Position numbers and translations under genes: made by a program
Part shown: in pieces, positions 12,547 to 25,115 of the stretch
Layout of the letters: each line of letters opens with the position of its first letter
Numbering within the stretch: position 1 is the stretch's first letter
Assembly: GCF_022539315.1 (NCBI RefSeq)
Contig: NC_066343.1
Location: 45,763,433-45,827,432 of the forward strand
Reading direction: 5' to 3'
Source of the DNA: Serinus canaria
Taxonomy: Eukaryota; Chordata; Aves; Passeriformes; Fringillidae
Length of the DNA: 64,000 nt
Notes under the pieces: generated by a model
What the model was told of the DNA's origin: nothing
Database searches by the model: none
The model's input: only the letters and a program-made list of their open reading frames with translations

Positions 12547-14427
12547 TCCTTTTTCTTGAACATCTATCTTATTCTTAAGCCTTGATGTCTTAGCTTAAAC
12601 TAGAAGCCAAATGCCATCAAAGAGCACATTGGTGAAAATATGACTAGCTAACCTTCAATCCAGTTTGGGCTTGCATCAAATCTGCAGTACTAACAATAAT
12701 ACATGGGTATATTTGAAAAAATTTATGCATATCATTGCTGTGTCAGGGGTACTAGCTTGCTCCACCTACTACCTCCACTCCGGACTGGAATGAACCTAGA
12801 GTTGGAGTTGTTGGGTAGGAGTGAAATGGAATGACTTGGTCAAAGCAATGTTGTAAGTTTACATCCTTCACAGCAATGAACTTGTTTGCAGGTAGGAAAG
12901 AGATGTTTGGTTTAAAATCCATTTTCTTTACAAAGCACTTATTTGTAAAGGGCTGCTTCTCTTTACTTTGAATCACAGTGATAAGTCTTGCCCCTAGTAA
13001 CATCACTCACTACACAGTCACCATCTTATATCCATGCCATCCATTAGGTGAAATCCTGCTGGATAAAAGAAATAAAGCTGTTCAATGAATAGATTTACTG
13101 TACACCAAGGCAATGAATTAAGAAGTCTCCATACTCTCTAGTGTATTCTATATTTCCTGGCCATTTAGCACATCTCTTAGAAAGCAAACAAGAAAAATCA
13201 CTTTCTTTGCCCCAACTTATAAAGGCAAATTGAATCTAAAATAAAAAAGGATGCATAAATTCTTTTTAAAAAATGCTGATGCAACATCTCTTTTCTGATT
13301 TTTTATCGCTTCACTGTCTCATGGCAAGAGAATGCACTCACTAAGAGTAGTTTATGGTGTAGTGCTTTCCTTGAATTTCTGTTCATGTCAAAAGAAGTAC
13401 TATGCTAAAATTCTAGAGATGTAGGTTCAGTTCCAGGCACTTTGATAGACTTCTTATGTGACCTTGTACAAAATAACATGGTGATAGATTTTATAAAGTA
13501 GTCAGAATTCATCACTAAAGTTAGATTTTTCATAAACTTTGGCTTAGGCTTTGGCTTTGAGACATAGAATAAAGAAAGTGTCGTTTTCTTCCTTGGGTGC
13601 TGAACTACTCTGAAAACCAGGCCATACATTTCACAGAGCAAACCATTAGAGACTATTATCTTTGAGTGCTACCAGCCACAGAACCTGTTTTCTCAGAAAT
13701 CTGGCCTTGGCCTTTGGCGCCTATCATTTTGTGCCACAACCTGCCACTCACAAAATGAACTTCCATTTCACTTTCCATCCCTCCCTTTTCTTTGAAACAT
13801 GTGAGAGTCTGTTTTCAGCTAAATGCATTGGCTGCACCTAGTGCAATTCTTTCAGTTAGTGCCATTAGAAGCATCTTTTGTATCGATAATCACGAAATTA
13901 GAAATCTGTGATTTGAAAATAAATTGAATAGCACATAGAAGCAGCTATCAAATACAAAACCAGACTGCTCTAACTGAATATATGGAATGCTCTTAGTGAA
14001 TACTTTGACCCATCACAAAAGGCAGGAAATATATGTTAAATTGTCAGAGAAACCTTGACTTTTAAAACATATTGAATTTTAAGGAGATCTGGTAGATTCA
14101 CATTTAAATTTTCATTTAACAACAAATTTACACTTAATATGGTCATATTAAAAAAATTCTCTGTTGCATTTATTACTATTAGGTGTACTGCCTGAGATAA
14201 GTCTAGTAAGTAAATTAGTAAGATTGTCCAAAATGTGTTTATGGGTCATTTGATTTTACAAAATACTCATGTAAAGTTTCTAAATTAGAAACCATCAGTA
14301 CACACATTATAAACCTTCCTTTAGTACCTACATTTGAAATATTGGATTTTTTGGTGAGAAAGAACTCTCTTGCACATGAACCTCACACAGCAGCTAAGTC
14401 AGTAAATCCTATGTTCTGATCTGACTC

Positions 14428-14435
14428 TGACGTCA
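14428..14435. promoter_or_regulatory. Candidate CRE-like site TGACGTCA
   Basis: The palindromic octamer tgacgtca, followed by at, is the consensus CREB/ATF binding site and contains a CpG in otherwise CpG-poor DNA. A single octamer is weak evidence. There is no nearby exon or core promoter to give it context. Confidence 0.25.
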
Positions 14436-15254
14436 TATGTTAATGCCCCTGAAGTCAGCACTTTTGCAGAATTGTTCAACCCAGTCTGGTAAAACCCTGG
14501 ACCTTCTCCAGTTCTGTTATACACCCTGTTCTTATCTCCTATGTTACATTGTCCAAAGCATATTTTTATCAGTCCAATACTTTATGAAAGAAAATAAAGA
14601 TTGAACCAACTCCTTGCTTAATTGCATACATATTCATTGTATTTGCTGACATGTTAATTCACTTGAATGTGAGAGGGTTTTAAGGTCTTAAAGTACATTA
14701 ATATTTAAGTCTAGCACAGAAATAAGAAATTAGAATAGCTTGTGGCTAGATATTTCATCACATTTATTTTTCTTTTTTAAATTTTAGAATGCTTTGTTAG
14801 TGTGTTGTCCTTCCCTTTCAAGTTCCTTTAAGTAGATACTGGTATGGTTGAAAATATAATTCTGACTCAGCTGTTTGTGTGTATATTTTTTAGTATATTT
14901 TTCACATGATTGTGAACTCTAGTAGTGAACTCACTAACTGAATTAACTTTGATTTGTTTATTATTAAAGTTTTATTGCATTGAACATTTTAAATTTTCTG
15001 AAAAAAGCCTTTTCAGAAATTATGGAAAAATTTGAAAATGAAATTTAGTGATGGGAATGGCTATCAAAAGAGACAATTAGTTTCAAAAATACTTAATACC
15101 TTATAGAGAGTCTCACAATCAGCTAAAGATGTTTTGGAGAAGTGAAAGAAAGGCAATATTTCACATTCTTAATCTTTAATTCCACTCCCATTCATCAGAT
15201 GTAAAAATTCTGTATTACTAAATCCATGGTTTAATCATCAAATAACTGATTTTT

Positions 15255-15352
15255 GAACTGTGCAACTGATCATGGCACTGCTGGGCTGATAGTTGTACTA
15301 GATGATCTTGAAGGTTTCTTCTAGTCTTGATGGTTTTGTGAATGTTCTGCAA
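15255..15352 (+). mobile_element. CR1 LINE 3'-end fragment (degenerate)
   Basis: The stretch around gctgggctgatagttgtactagatgatcttgaaggtttcttctag matches the remembered CR1 3' untranslated end (gggctgatggttggactagatgatctt type), and is followed by decayed attctatg-like octamers (gatggttttgtg). Only about 100 bp is present, as expected of a severely 5'-truncated LINE. The many differences from that consensus suggest an old copy. Boundaries are approximate. Confidence 0.7.
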
Positions 15353-18300
15353 AGAGTTGAGTGAATGAGTATGATCTTTTCTGCTAAACGAAGAGTTTGA
15401 GACAGAAAGCGCCAATGAGATTTTCTGATTTTTTTTTCCACTTGGTTTTATAGAAAATAAGTAGTTCTTACTTTTAAAGAAATAATTTTAATATTTGAGA
15501 GCTTGTTTGGGGTTCATTATTATACAAACACAAAGAAAGAGACCTATGAAACTGGGGGAAGAAACAGGAGATTCTGTTCCATCCTCTGAGAAGATTATAA
15601 CTTCCATCACAGCAAAGATTCCCAATCACGACCCTCTAAGGGTCTCTGAGGTAGGGTGTTTTCAATTACATCCATTCACATTTTGTTTCACTTTGCATAA
15701 ATAATTCAATGGTGAAACAGGGAATATCATCTGATTATCCCTGCTCCCAGAGGAAAGTCCAACTTCCAGGTTGGAGAAATCTTCTTCTCTTTTCATGCAC
15801 ATAAATATTTATGCAAGTAAAATGGCATAGTGAAAAAATTGAAAGGTCCAATCTTCTGTCAAGGATTTGGGATACTTCCCAGGGAAGAAGAGGAAACTAG
15901 AAAAAGTTACCTCCCCCTTCTTTAGCATAACCCATATATATTAGATGGCACTAGAATGACTATTGCTATTGATCAAAGCCTCTCATGGAGATTGTGCACT
16001 GATACCTTCCCTGGGTTTTTGAATTTTGGCTGCTTGTTATAAACCATTTAGTCAATTATAAGGGTCCACACAATAAAAAACACTTAAAATATTTTGCTGA
16101 ATGAGAGATTAGCTTGTGTATACCATGATCCTGTCAATATAATCCTTCAAGTGTTCTCTTGTTCCCTTTCGGTCTGAACAGAGATGTATTTCACTTTGCT
16201 AAGGGTCTTGATCTTCACAAGCCAAATTCATTGAAGCTTTTCTTTCTAGCTGCCTTTTTAGATACAATCAATGCCCTAGTTTTAATAAATGAAGACTTGC
16301 ATTTTCACTAAACTTTCATTTATTCTTTAATTTATTGACAGATACATTTTTTTAACATTATTTAATACACTTATTTAGCATTACTGAAATTAGTATAAAA
16401 TAAACAGACCGAAGCCCCATTTCTGCAAGCATGTTTCATGCTCCCTAATGAAGTTTTTGTTTATCACTTTTATGGGTGATATTGATACTTGGCCAAATGA
16501 ATTTTGTTCCACAGATGAAAGATGCATCCATAAAGGTGAAGAGAGTTTTCTCACATGACTTTTTTAGAATGAAAATGGAACCTGAGTTGGGAAAAAAAAA
16601 TCTAGACTGTGAAATAAATTATGGGCTTTACTTCATTTAAAAAAATGTTTTCTCAAAAAAAGATGACTGGAAATAAACTTTTTCTTATGTATTCTATTTG
16701 GAGTATTAAGCCTATTGCTGGAAGCATTTCAAAAAATGTTTTTCACCCCCAGTTACAACACCTGGGTCAGAACAGAAGAAGTGCTTTCTGTCCTCTCACA
16801 GAAGCTCTGTTCAGGCAGTGTGAAAGGGTTTCCAATGCTCATTGAACCTATTTTGAAATGGAAGATTTTATTTAGAAATAGGACTTTGAGCTTTTTTTTC
16901 ACTAAAGGTGGGACGCTTAAAGCATACCTAACAAATTAATAACCATGTTACAGAAATAAAACTTCAGAGTTGTGTCTTTAAGATATATTTATCTCATCTG
17001 ACTCTGGAGAGTCAGATGTTTACTATTGGTAAAGAATAGTAAAGTAATGGTAAAACAATGGTAAAGAAATAAACATCTTTTACAACTTATAAGTGATATG
17101 AAGAAAAGGCGGAGACCACAGTATGTTTTAAATAATTTAAAATCAAATTTTGTAAAAACAAAACAAAAACAAAGTAAAAAGGACAAGCTTGAGAAATTAT
17201 CCTGCACAACAAAATGTGTCTGTTTCAGGATAACACACTCACTTACTTAAGAGGAATGTATGGTAAATAGAAACATTTTACTAAAATATGTCACCTACTG
17301 ATTTTTCCTATGATTTACCACTAAGAAAACATAATTGTGAATTTTTCTATAAATGTTTAAAAAACATTTTCAGGAAATAAAAAAGTAAATCTTGTATCAT
17401 GCTTGGGTGTCATACTTGTTTTGCTCGTAAATAATTATGTCGGCACAATAAATAACATAATGCAGTTTGGGTAGGGATTTCAGTTTTGTTTTTTATTTTT
17501 TTTTAATTGGGAACTTCAAATATGTTTTTCATATGAAAGAAATACCTAATTTATAATAATTGGTTAATTAATTCCACAAAATTCAATCTTGTAGAGCATT
17601 GCAGTATGGAAGAGATTATATCATTCCAAAGAATAAAATAATTGCATATAGACTGCTCATGGAGTATATCTTTACACTTTAAAAAATTATAGAAATTAGC
17701 ACAAAAATTTGTTTGTTGTTCAGGGCGGATTTCTTTATGTTTTATCAGTGTCAAGCAGATTGTTTACCAAGAGTCATTTTCCAGGTGATTTCTGCTGTCT
17801 ATAAAAGAGACCATTTTTCCCCTTCAGCTTTGTATTTTCAAAACCCCAGTGTAATCTGTTCCTTCCAAAGAAATATTCCTTTCAAATAACTGATGAATGG
17901 AGGCATCCATCAGCTTGTAAGTAATTGGCTACTGGACATTTTAACAGAAACAATGCATAAACTGGCATTATAGACGAGCTGAACAATTCAGAATTTTGTG
18001 CCACTAGTGATAATTAGACTTTACAGCTCAGTGGTGTGGTGAATTGTTCAGGTTCAAAAGGTATTTCACCAATACAATAATTCCAGATGCATATCTGTCA
18101 TGTGTCCAAATCATCATCTGCACTTGTCCCTCTAAAAAGGAGCAATGGCAGAAATAAACAAGTGAAGAACCAATAGAGTCAACCAAGAGCTAAGGAGTCA
18201 TGTGCATTCAGGTACATTGCCACAGTAATGAATTTTTCTAAATCCTATAATTTTCCTAAATTCTCCTTGCAATGCTCTTCTCATAAATAGGAGAAGAATG

Positions 18301-19069
18301 GTTGTGACTATTCTTTCAGTAAAAAAACAAACATTATTTTTCCTGAAGTGCAGTATGCACTGAACTATTAACTGACTGTATCTCTATGTCTGTTAGATGA
18401 AAAGTTTTATGTAGGGTGTGAAGGAGGAGTATGAGCTACCCAACCATGTCAGTTAAAAAGCTAAGAATAGAAGTATATTATGACTATTAGAGCTAACCAT
18501 ACTGCCTCTATGTGAGAACCAATATTCAGATGATTTTCCATAAAGCATGCAAACTAATCCATTGTCTTATTCTCTATTTTTGACAGTAAGAATTTATGAC
18601 TGTAGCAGCAATAATAGAAATACTGATTTCTCAGAAGATTTCTGTGTTTCTGCTGTGAAAGGTATTCAGATTTAGAGAAATCATTGAAACACATCACATT
18701 ACTATAATCTATGTGATTTCAGAGGGTGTTAAATAGCAAAATCATTTATGTCCCTTTCAAGATGTGCAGATTCTATCAAATCTCAGTGGCTTCCACAGGA
18801 AGAAAGAGTAGGTTCATGGAATAAAACAGTAATATCAATTTATTGGGCCCTGGAGTGGTAAAAAATTTTGGTTTGGAATGAAAAAAATGTTTTGCAAGAA
18901 GAGGATCAATTTTCTGAGTTATTTCATGATTTAATATTTATTGTGCAACCTAGAAATTATGAGGTACCTTATCACTCCTTATTGGGTGTGATTCAATAGT
19001 CCATTGTGAAAACACCTTTCTCTAGATGACTTTAATTCCTTCGGGGAGGTTCTTGGGCTCATGGTTCAA
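15353..19069. other. AT-rich unique sequence, no gene seen
   Basis: No element is recognised apart from the palindrome at 16995-17018 and a degenerate ggtaaa-type repetition directly after it (about 17026-17068). ORFs of 60-75 codons have no domain signal. 17880-18100 is a higher-complexity stretch with a TAATTA-like core (gataattag near 18009) and could be a conserved noncoding element, which cannot be judged from one sequence. Confidence 0.5.
16995..17018. repeat. Perfect 11-bp-arm palindrome
   Basis: catctgactct (16995-17005), gg, then agagtcagatg (17008-17018): exact reverse-complement arms separated by 2 bp. It could extrude as a small cruciform. No element boundary is evident. Confidence 0.9.
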
Positions 19070-20180
19070 GAATCACAGAATGGTTTGAGTTGGAGGGGAC
19101 CTTTAAGTTCCAATCCTCCCTGGCACAGACAGGGACATCTTTCATGAGAGCAGGTTGAACAAGTCTTCATCCAATTGGCCTTGAACACTTACATCTTCTT
19201 GGACCAAACTGCTCTAGTGTCTCACCACACGTACTGGAAACAAAATTCTTCTTTATATCTGATCAAAATCAACTCTTTTTCAATTTAAAACCATTATCCC
19301 TAGTCGTGTTATTTATTACAGTTACTGATAAAAAGTCACTCTTCATCATTCTTTTAAGCTCCCTTTTCATATAAAAAGACCACATATCCTTTACATAAAC
19401 AAAGTTTGAACAACTTTAACTGTCTCATCCTTTATTCCCAGGAGAGTTTTTCCAGTCCTTTTACCATTTTCAAGGCCTTCCTCTGGGCCCTCTCTGACCC
19501 ATTCATGTGGTTATTAGTGCTGAAAGCCCCAGAACTAAATGCAGTAGTCTAGGTGAATTCTTCCTTGCCCAGGGTGAAGGAGGAAAATTTTCTTGCTATG
19601 TCATGTCCAATTTTTTCCTCTATCAATACTTCCAAGTCCTTCTCCATAGGGCTACTATAACCCGTTCATACCCCAGGCTGTCCTGATACTGGGGATTGTC
19701 CCAACCCGCATGCAGAACCTTTCACTTGACCTTGTTCAACTGCCAAGCTGTTCGGACACTTCTTAGGTCTGTCAAGGTCCCTCTGCATGTCATCCCTCTA
19801 GCACATCAACTGCACTTCATTCTGGTGTAATCCATAACTTGCTGAGAAAGCAAATAATATCACTGTTTCTATCATTAATAAACAGCAATGGCCCAAGTAC
19901 AGACCCCTGAGGGACACCATATATCACTGATCTCAATCTGGACATTGAGACTGCAGCACCTTGCATTCCATCAATCCCTTATCCTCTAGCACTTCATCCA
20001 TCAAATCCATATCTCTCCAACATAACAACAAAATGTGGGTGGCATCATTTCAAGTTCAAATAGAGGATATCAGAAGCTCTTTCCTTATTCACCAGCTTCA
20101 TCATTCTGCATGGAAGGCCACCAGCTTACTCAGATATGATTTTGCTTGGTGAACACATGTTAGCTATTTCTTCAGCAAAA
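19070..20180 (-). mobile_element. CR1 LINE, 3'-anchored, degenerate
   Basis: The stretch starts with aatcacagaatggtttgag, the reverse complement of the CR1 3' terminus, and runs through landmarks of the reversed CR1 3'UTR and ORF2. These are the 'gggacctttaagttcc' segment, the 'ccctctctgaccc' segment, 'cttgaccttgttcaactgcc', 'cccctgagggacacca', 'ctggacattgag' and 'catcaaatccatatctctccaa'. The order is collinear with a CR1 of about 1.1 kb, 5'-truncated near 20180. Reverse-transcriptase frames are broken by stops and indels and I find no intact FADD motif, so it is a dead, fairly old copy. The 63-codon plus-strand ORF at 19961-20152 is a shadow of this element. Upstream of its 5' end the sequence turns into unique DNA. 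Confidence 0.92.
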
Positions 20181-23100
20181 TTTTCTAAATTTCTTATGCT
20201 TGTTCATGGTGTCAGTATTGCAAATTGAAAGGTAATTATATACTGACTTTTCACAGAGAGAGAACCACAGAAGAGAGAAGTGTAACTGCAATATGCACTA
20301 CTCCTCCAGCTAGTTGTCCAAGCTTACTCCTACACAGTAGGTAGCTCTGCAGATATTCTACACTGTGTCCCTGTTCTGCATCTCCCTAAAAGACAGCTGC
20401 ATACTTGAAGAAATAGGTGGGTTGAAAAACAATTTTTACCATTTTTTGTTGAAATATGGTAGACAAAACCAACAGGACTAAAAATAGCAACTTACTCTTG
20501 AAATTAAGATTTCCATGATTCAGAAAAACATTTACCCTATATTTTGTTGATTAGGGTTAAGCAAACAGTCATCTGAATAATATTTTTCCTTTTTCATCTC
20601 ATTTGGATGAACCACTAGAAAGTGACGAGGTAAAGAACAGATTTGTTGCAACAGTTTTATCTTCTGTGCAGTACCATTGGAAGCTTAAAAAATAATTTAA
20701 AAGTTCAAAAAAGTTTCAGTTTCTTAGAATTCAAAAAATGTTATGAATGCTGTTTTCCCATTTTTTAGCATATTCTTGTCTTTAATAGGTCCCTTTGGAA
20801 TAGCTTAGCTCTCCAGGTCAAAAGTTTCATGGAAATGTATGATTTTTGGTTAATTTTTTCTGGAATGTCAGTTTAAGGTTCAATTAAACTCTTTAGGAAT
20901 GACTAAGTAATATCAGTTCACCCAGCTGGGCTTGCTTTTATGTCATGTTTTATGTTACAAATAAATTCAGGTGGTATTGGTGAGTCATGTGAAATTTTTA
21001 ACAAGAAAGTTACTTGGAAATGTTCTTCCAAAAAAAGTATTACCACTTAGCACAAAAGTTTTTCTGAATTTAGCAAGACAAGTCTCACATTAAATGGCAA
21101 TAAAACAATAAACCTCAAAAGCATTTTCCCTCCTTCACTGTTGTACTTTTGCATTTGTTTGTTTGGCTACATTTATTAGGGCTCAAGATTCAGTACTGGC
21201 ACTTACTCATGTTTGTGTAGTTACTAGCTGAGCAAGGGCTCAATAACAAGGTCATACCACATTTCTTGTAAAGTTTTTAAATAATGTTAATAATAGATAG
21301 GAAATGTGTTTGGTGTTGATCTTGTATGCCTTTTTTTTTTTTCAAAGAAAACAAAGACATTAGTCTTCTATCTTTGCAAACATAGATACTTGCAAAGGGT
21401 ATCTGCAAAGTTAGCAAATACTTAGTAGCAAAGGGAAGTCTCCCAGGCTCTGAAATTAAATTTATTCTTTCAGTCTGAACATTTCTCTTTCTGGATTAAT
21501 TTCTTCATTTCTCATGTGAGTCACATGGCACTGAAATAGTCCAAAGCATTTTAGACAAAATTTGCAGAAGTGGAACTAAGGGCTATGTGCTTATTAAACT
21601 AATAAATGATTCAGGCAATAAGAATCTAAATGTCAAAGGCTTTACCACAAACTAAAAGAGCATGGCTACCCCTCAATAATAACAGCCTAGTAATAAGTAG
21701 GTTCTGATGTACTGTGAAGAAGCAAAATTCTTTCAGACTAACTTTTTCAATAACTGTGTTCTATTTTTGGTTATATAGAGTAAGATTCTAATTCAGGAAA
21801 TCTGATCTATGTCGCTTACATCATTCAAAGCCCATACTAGCACACAGTTACTTTACTAAAGTGATTGATCTCTAGCATTCTGCCACTTGGCCAGTTTCTA
21901 CGGAGTATATTACTGGGAAAACATCTGTTCCAGTTCTTTTTGTCTGCATCAGCATATGTTGGGCAATGAAGTGCAAAATTTGAAAATAGTACCCTTAATT
22001 TTAACACAAAATTGTAAACTACACTCTACTTTTATCATCTTTCTTCCCTCTGCCGCAGCCCATGAAAGTATCTGGTTGCATTTCACAGCTCAAATTCAGA
22101 GGACAAAAATGAAAACCAAATATTTGACTTTGAGCAATCATTCTCCATTACTAAGATTGTCTGGAAGAATATATGAATATATTAAGGTGACTTAAACCTT
22201 AGCAGGAAAAATGTACAGTATTCAGACAGTATAATTAGTTTCTTGAAGCCTTGCCTCCAGTTTTGTATTAGATCAGTTATTTCTTCAATGAAGTAATATT
22301 CTGCATGGTTAGACAAGGTCTTTAAAGCAATTACAAAAGGTTAATTGTACCAAATTAGCATATCTAATATTATACTAATACCACAGTATGTGGTGAATAC
22401 CAGTTTTACCCAACATATGCATTTAATTGGCATATATATTGTCTAAGTATTTCTGAATACAGCCTCCTGAATATCTGCAGCTGACTAGTTTAATATTTTT
22501 GTAGTCATAATTTTCTGCCATTAATTATTTATTATTAAATAGTATTATTAAAGTTTCCTTCTATCTTCACAAACCTTAACACATCTGTTAATCGGAAATT
22601 TTATTTCTACAATAAAATAGTACAGGTGATCTGGCCATTACATCTTTACATCTCTTGAATATATACTTTTTAAAAAATGAAGCTAACTTTCCTATTAATT
22701 TCAGAAATGGCACTAGATAGGCTCAGTGAAATAAATTCCACAATATTGAAGCTGGAATATTTAAGCATCCTTTAGCATGTACTTGCTCTTTTGTATTTTT
22801 TTAAACCCTTATCTGAGGAAAATAAATGACAATTTATTAAATTATATTGGCACCAAAAAAATTGTAAATTTTTCTTTCTGTTTTTTTAAGCTAGTCCACT
22901 GATTATATTCTCAGTGGCTAAAAGAGGAAAGTGTGAGCTAGATGTGAGCAGGAAAACATAGTGAAACACAAGCCAAGATTTCATTTTGCACAACTGTATG
23001 AGTCATGTGGCAATGCTAGCTTACCACAAAGGTTATGTCTGTGATTTTCACTGTATTTTGAAGGATGGTGAAAAAGTTAAAAAGTAAAATTATTTGGAAC

Positions 23101-24570
23101 ACTAAAAACTATTAGGAGGTGAAGGGGAGGAGACAATGACAGTGGGTTTTTCCTTTAACTGGGAAAAAATTAGCTTTCAGAATTTGTTTTCTTCAGTGTT
23201 ATAAGGGAGAAGCGTAGATGAAATAAACTCAGATCAAGTGGAACGCAAGACAGAAGCAGAGAAAGAGAAGATAATTTAAAAAAAAAAGAAAAAATTTAAA
23301 TACTGTAGATGAGAAGTTGATGTTTGAAATCAGATCAGAGGAGTTAGAGAAAACAGAGAAGGCCGGAAAATGAAAGAAATTTTCCTTTAAATAAATTTTG
23401 ATTTAACAGATGATTTCAAAGAATTGTTTACAGAATATCATGTATGATGTAATGAAATCAGAAAAGTATTTTCAAAACTTTTGAGAATCGCACTTTGTAG
23501 TTCATGACAGGTGCAGGTGCGTTGATGATATTTGACATTTAGTGTCAACATGAATGCGCTGCTGCCAGCAGCACTTTAAAATGCCTCTCTTTTTACTAGG
23601 AAAACCAAGGATAATAAGTCGCTAGCAGCTGTTCATAAGGACAGTTGTGATCCAAAGACTCATTGGACTTTTTTGACAGTTCTGTTACCCTATTCTGAGC
23701 AGACTGGTAGATCCATAAGGATTCCTAGATCCTCTTTCATCCCTGATTTGTGACTGCTGGAAAGGCACCAGCACAAAAACAGTCCCATAGATATTCTAGT
23801 TTAAAAAAGAGCTTCTACAAATGGGATTTTGTAATGGATTTTTCACCTGGGACAAGATGTATTTAAGCCCAGTCTTTGTCTTTAGTTATTTAAAGTGATT
23901 AGTTATTTAAAGATTAGATGTTTTAGATGAAGGTACTTGTGAAATTCATGTGATTTTAAAAAATGTATTGCTTAGTAGTAGTGATGCAGGGCATGAGAAT
24001 GAAAAGCAGTGGGATAAAACTAAGACACTCATGCTGAATGTGAAGAAAAAAATTTTAAAATGCAGAAATGTCTCTTTCAGCCTTATCTGTCAAAAGTTTT
24101 CTTTGCTCAACTGCTCAGACATTTTTAAATAATCTTTGTAAATTCCTAAGTTGTGATTGTAATGGTATGCTTTTAATCACATTTTCTGAAAATATTTAAT
24201 ATTCTTTGAAGCTAGTTTATATAAAAAATATAATTTAATTAATTTACTTTATATGCTTAAAAAAGAAACATAAATTCAAAAGTACCAATCTATTTATGAC
24301 TTTTTAATTTCATAAATGATATTTTATATTAATTTTACCATATATTTATTCTGTTTGAATCCATTCTAAAACATGTAAACACTCTTTCTTTTTTCATAAA
24401 ATAAGAGGACTGTGTTAAATTGAGGTTAAAAGGACTAAGCATCCTGTGTCTTTGTATTTTAGGATGTTATAACCAAATTGGTGAGATATGGATGTGACAA
24501 GTTGGTAATAGCATGGATGACCAACTTCTGAGTTGATGTAAAGGTCTGTGTTTAGCTCATGATGATAGAA
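20181..24570. other. AT-rich unique sequence, no gene seen
   Basis: No repeat family is recognised. The 102-codon plus-strand ORF at 21887-22195 lacks domains, signal peptide or low-complexity bias and is most likely chance. The block 23500-23650 stands out for higher complexity and retained CpGs (gtgcgttg, aatgcgctg, aagtcgcta). An imperfect duplication around agttatttaaag lies at 23883-23912. Confidence 0.5.
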
Positions 24571-24574
24571 AGTG

Positions 24575-24775
24575 TTAACATGCAGGAAGGCAGGATTGCA
24601 GGGGATCCTGGATAGGCTGGAGAAGTGGATAGTCAGGAACCTTACAAGAGCAGCAAAACTGAATGCAGAGCCTGATACCTGGGGTGAATAAAGCCTTGCA
24701 GCTGGACAGGCAGTCAGAAGCAGTTCTGCATTAAAGAATCTGGTGCCTAAGGGCAGGAGGCAGCAATGTCTCCAG
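24575..24775 (+). mobile_element. CR1 LINE fragment (internal 3' part of ORF2)
   Basis: The run 'ctggataggctggagaagtggatagtcaggaaccttacaagagcag', 'gcagagcctgatacctggggtgaataaagccttgcagctggacaggc' and 'gaatctggtgcctaagggcaggaggcagcaatg' is collinear with the CR1 ORF2 3' coding region, which has ggctggagaagtgg, cctgcacctggggaggaataa and gacctgggggtcctggtgga type landmarks. Both ends of the LINE are missing. It is highly diverged, and the overlapping 128-codon minus-strand ORF (24415-24801) runs antisense and is not a gene. Confidence 0.65.
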
Positions 24776-25115
24776 GAAACAAAGTAGCCCCTTGCTTGCA
24801 AAAAGGGGTAATTCCCTGTTGTCTTTTACCTCAGAAATATCTGTATATATAGCTGTAGCTGAGTGCTATGCCGCCTTCGCTTGGGGAAAACCCAGATCCA
24901 CTGATGGAGAGTATGATGTTTGGCGCACAATCCAAGCTATTAGGCCTTAATCTGTAATAGAAATTTGCAAGCGAAATTTCATCACAGTCATAGTGTGAGT
25001 AGGAAGGAATCTTCAGATCACCAGCTGGGTCACGAACCCCAGGCCCTGCTTGAAGCAGGTCCCATTATAGCGGGTGGCTTGGGTTTTGGCATCTCTGAGT
25101 ATTGCCATTTTTAAT
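24776..25115 (-). mobile_element. Possible degenerate CR1 3'-end fragment
   Basis: From about 24990, 'tcatagtgtgagtaggaaggaatcttcagatcacc' followed by 'gcttgaagcaggtcccattatagcgggtggcttgggttttggcatctctgag' resembles the reversed 3' end of an older CR1 subfamily. The 24776-24990 part is unassigned. The match is weak and short; it could be an unrelated repeat. Confidence 0.35.

Larger units (their letters stand above)
9372..15254. other. Mostly unique AT-rich sequence, no gene seen
   Basis: Apart from the listed simple repeats, this stretch has no recognisable element. ORFs of 60-95 codons overlap low-complexity DNA or lack any domain signal. 11280-11790 is less AT-rich than its surroundings and has small gggca repeats near 11470-11490; it could be an old unclassified repeat, but I cannot assign it. 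Confidence 0.5.

Noticed and set aside
24415..24801. 128-codon minus-strand ORF
   Set aside because: It runs antisense through a CR1 fragment and shows no domain.
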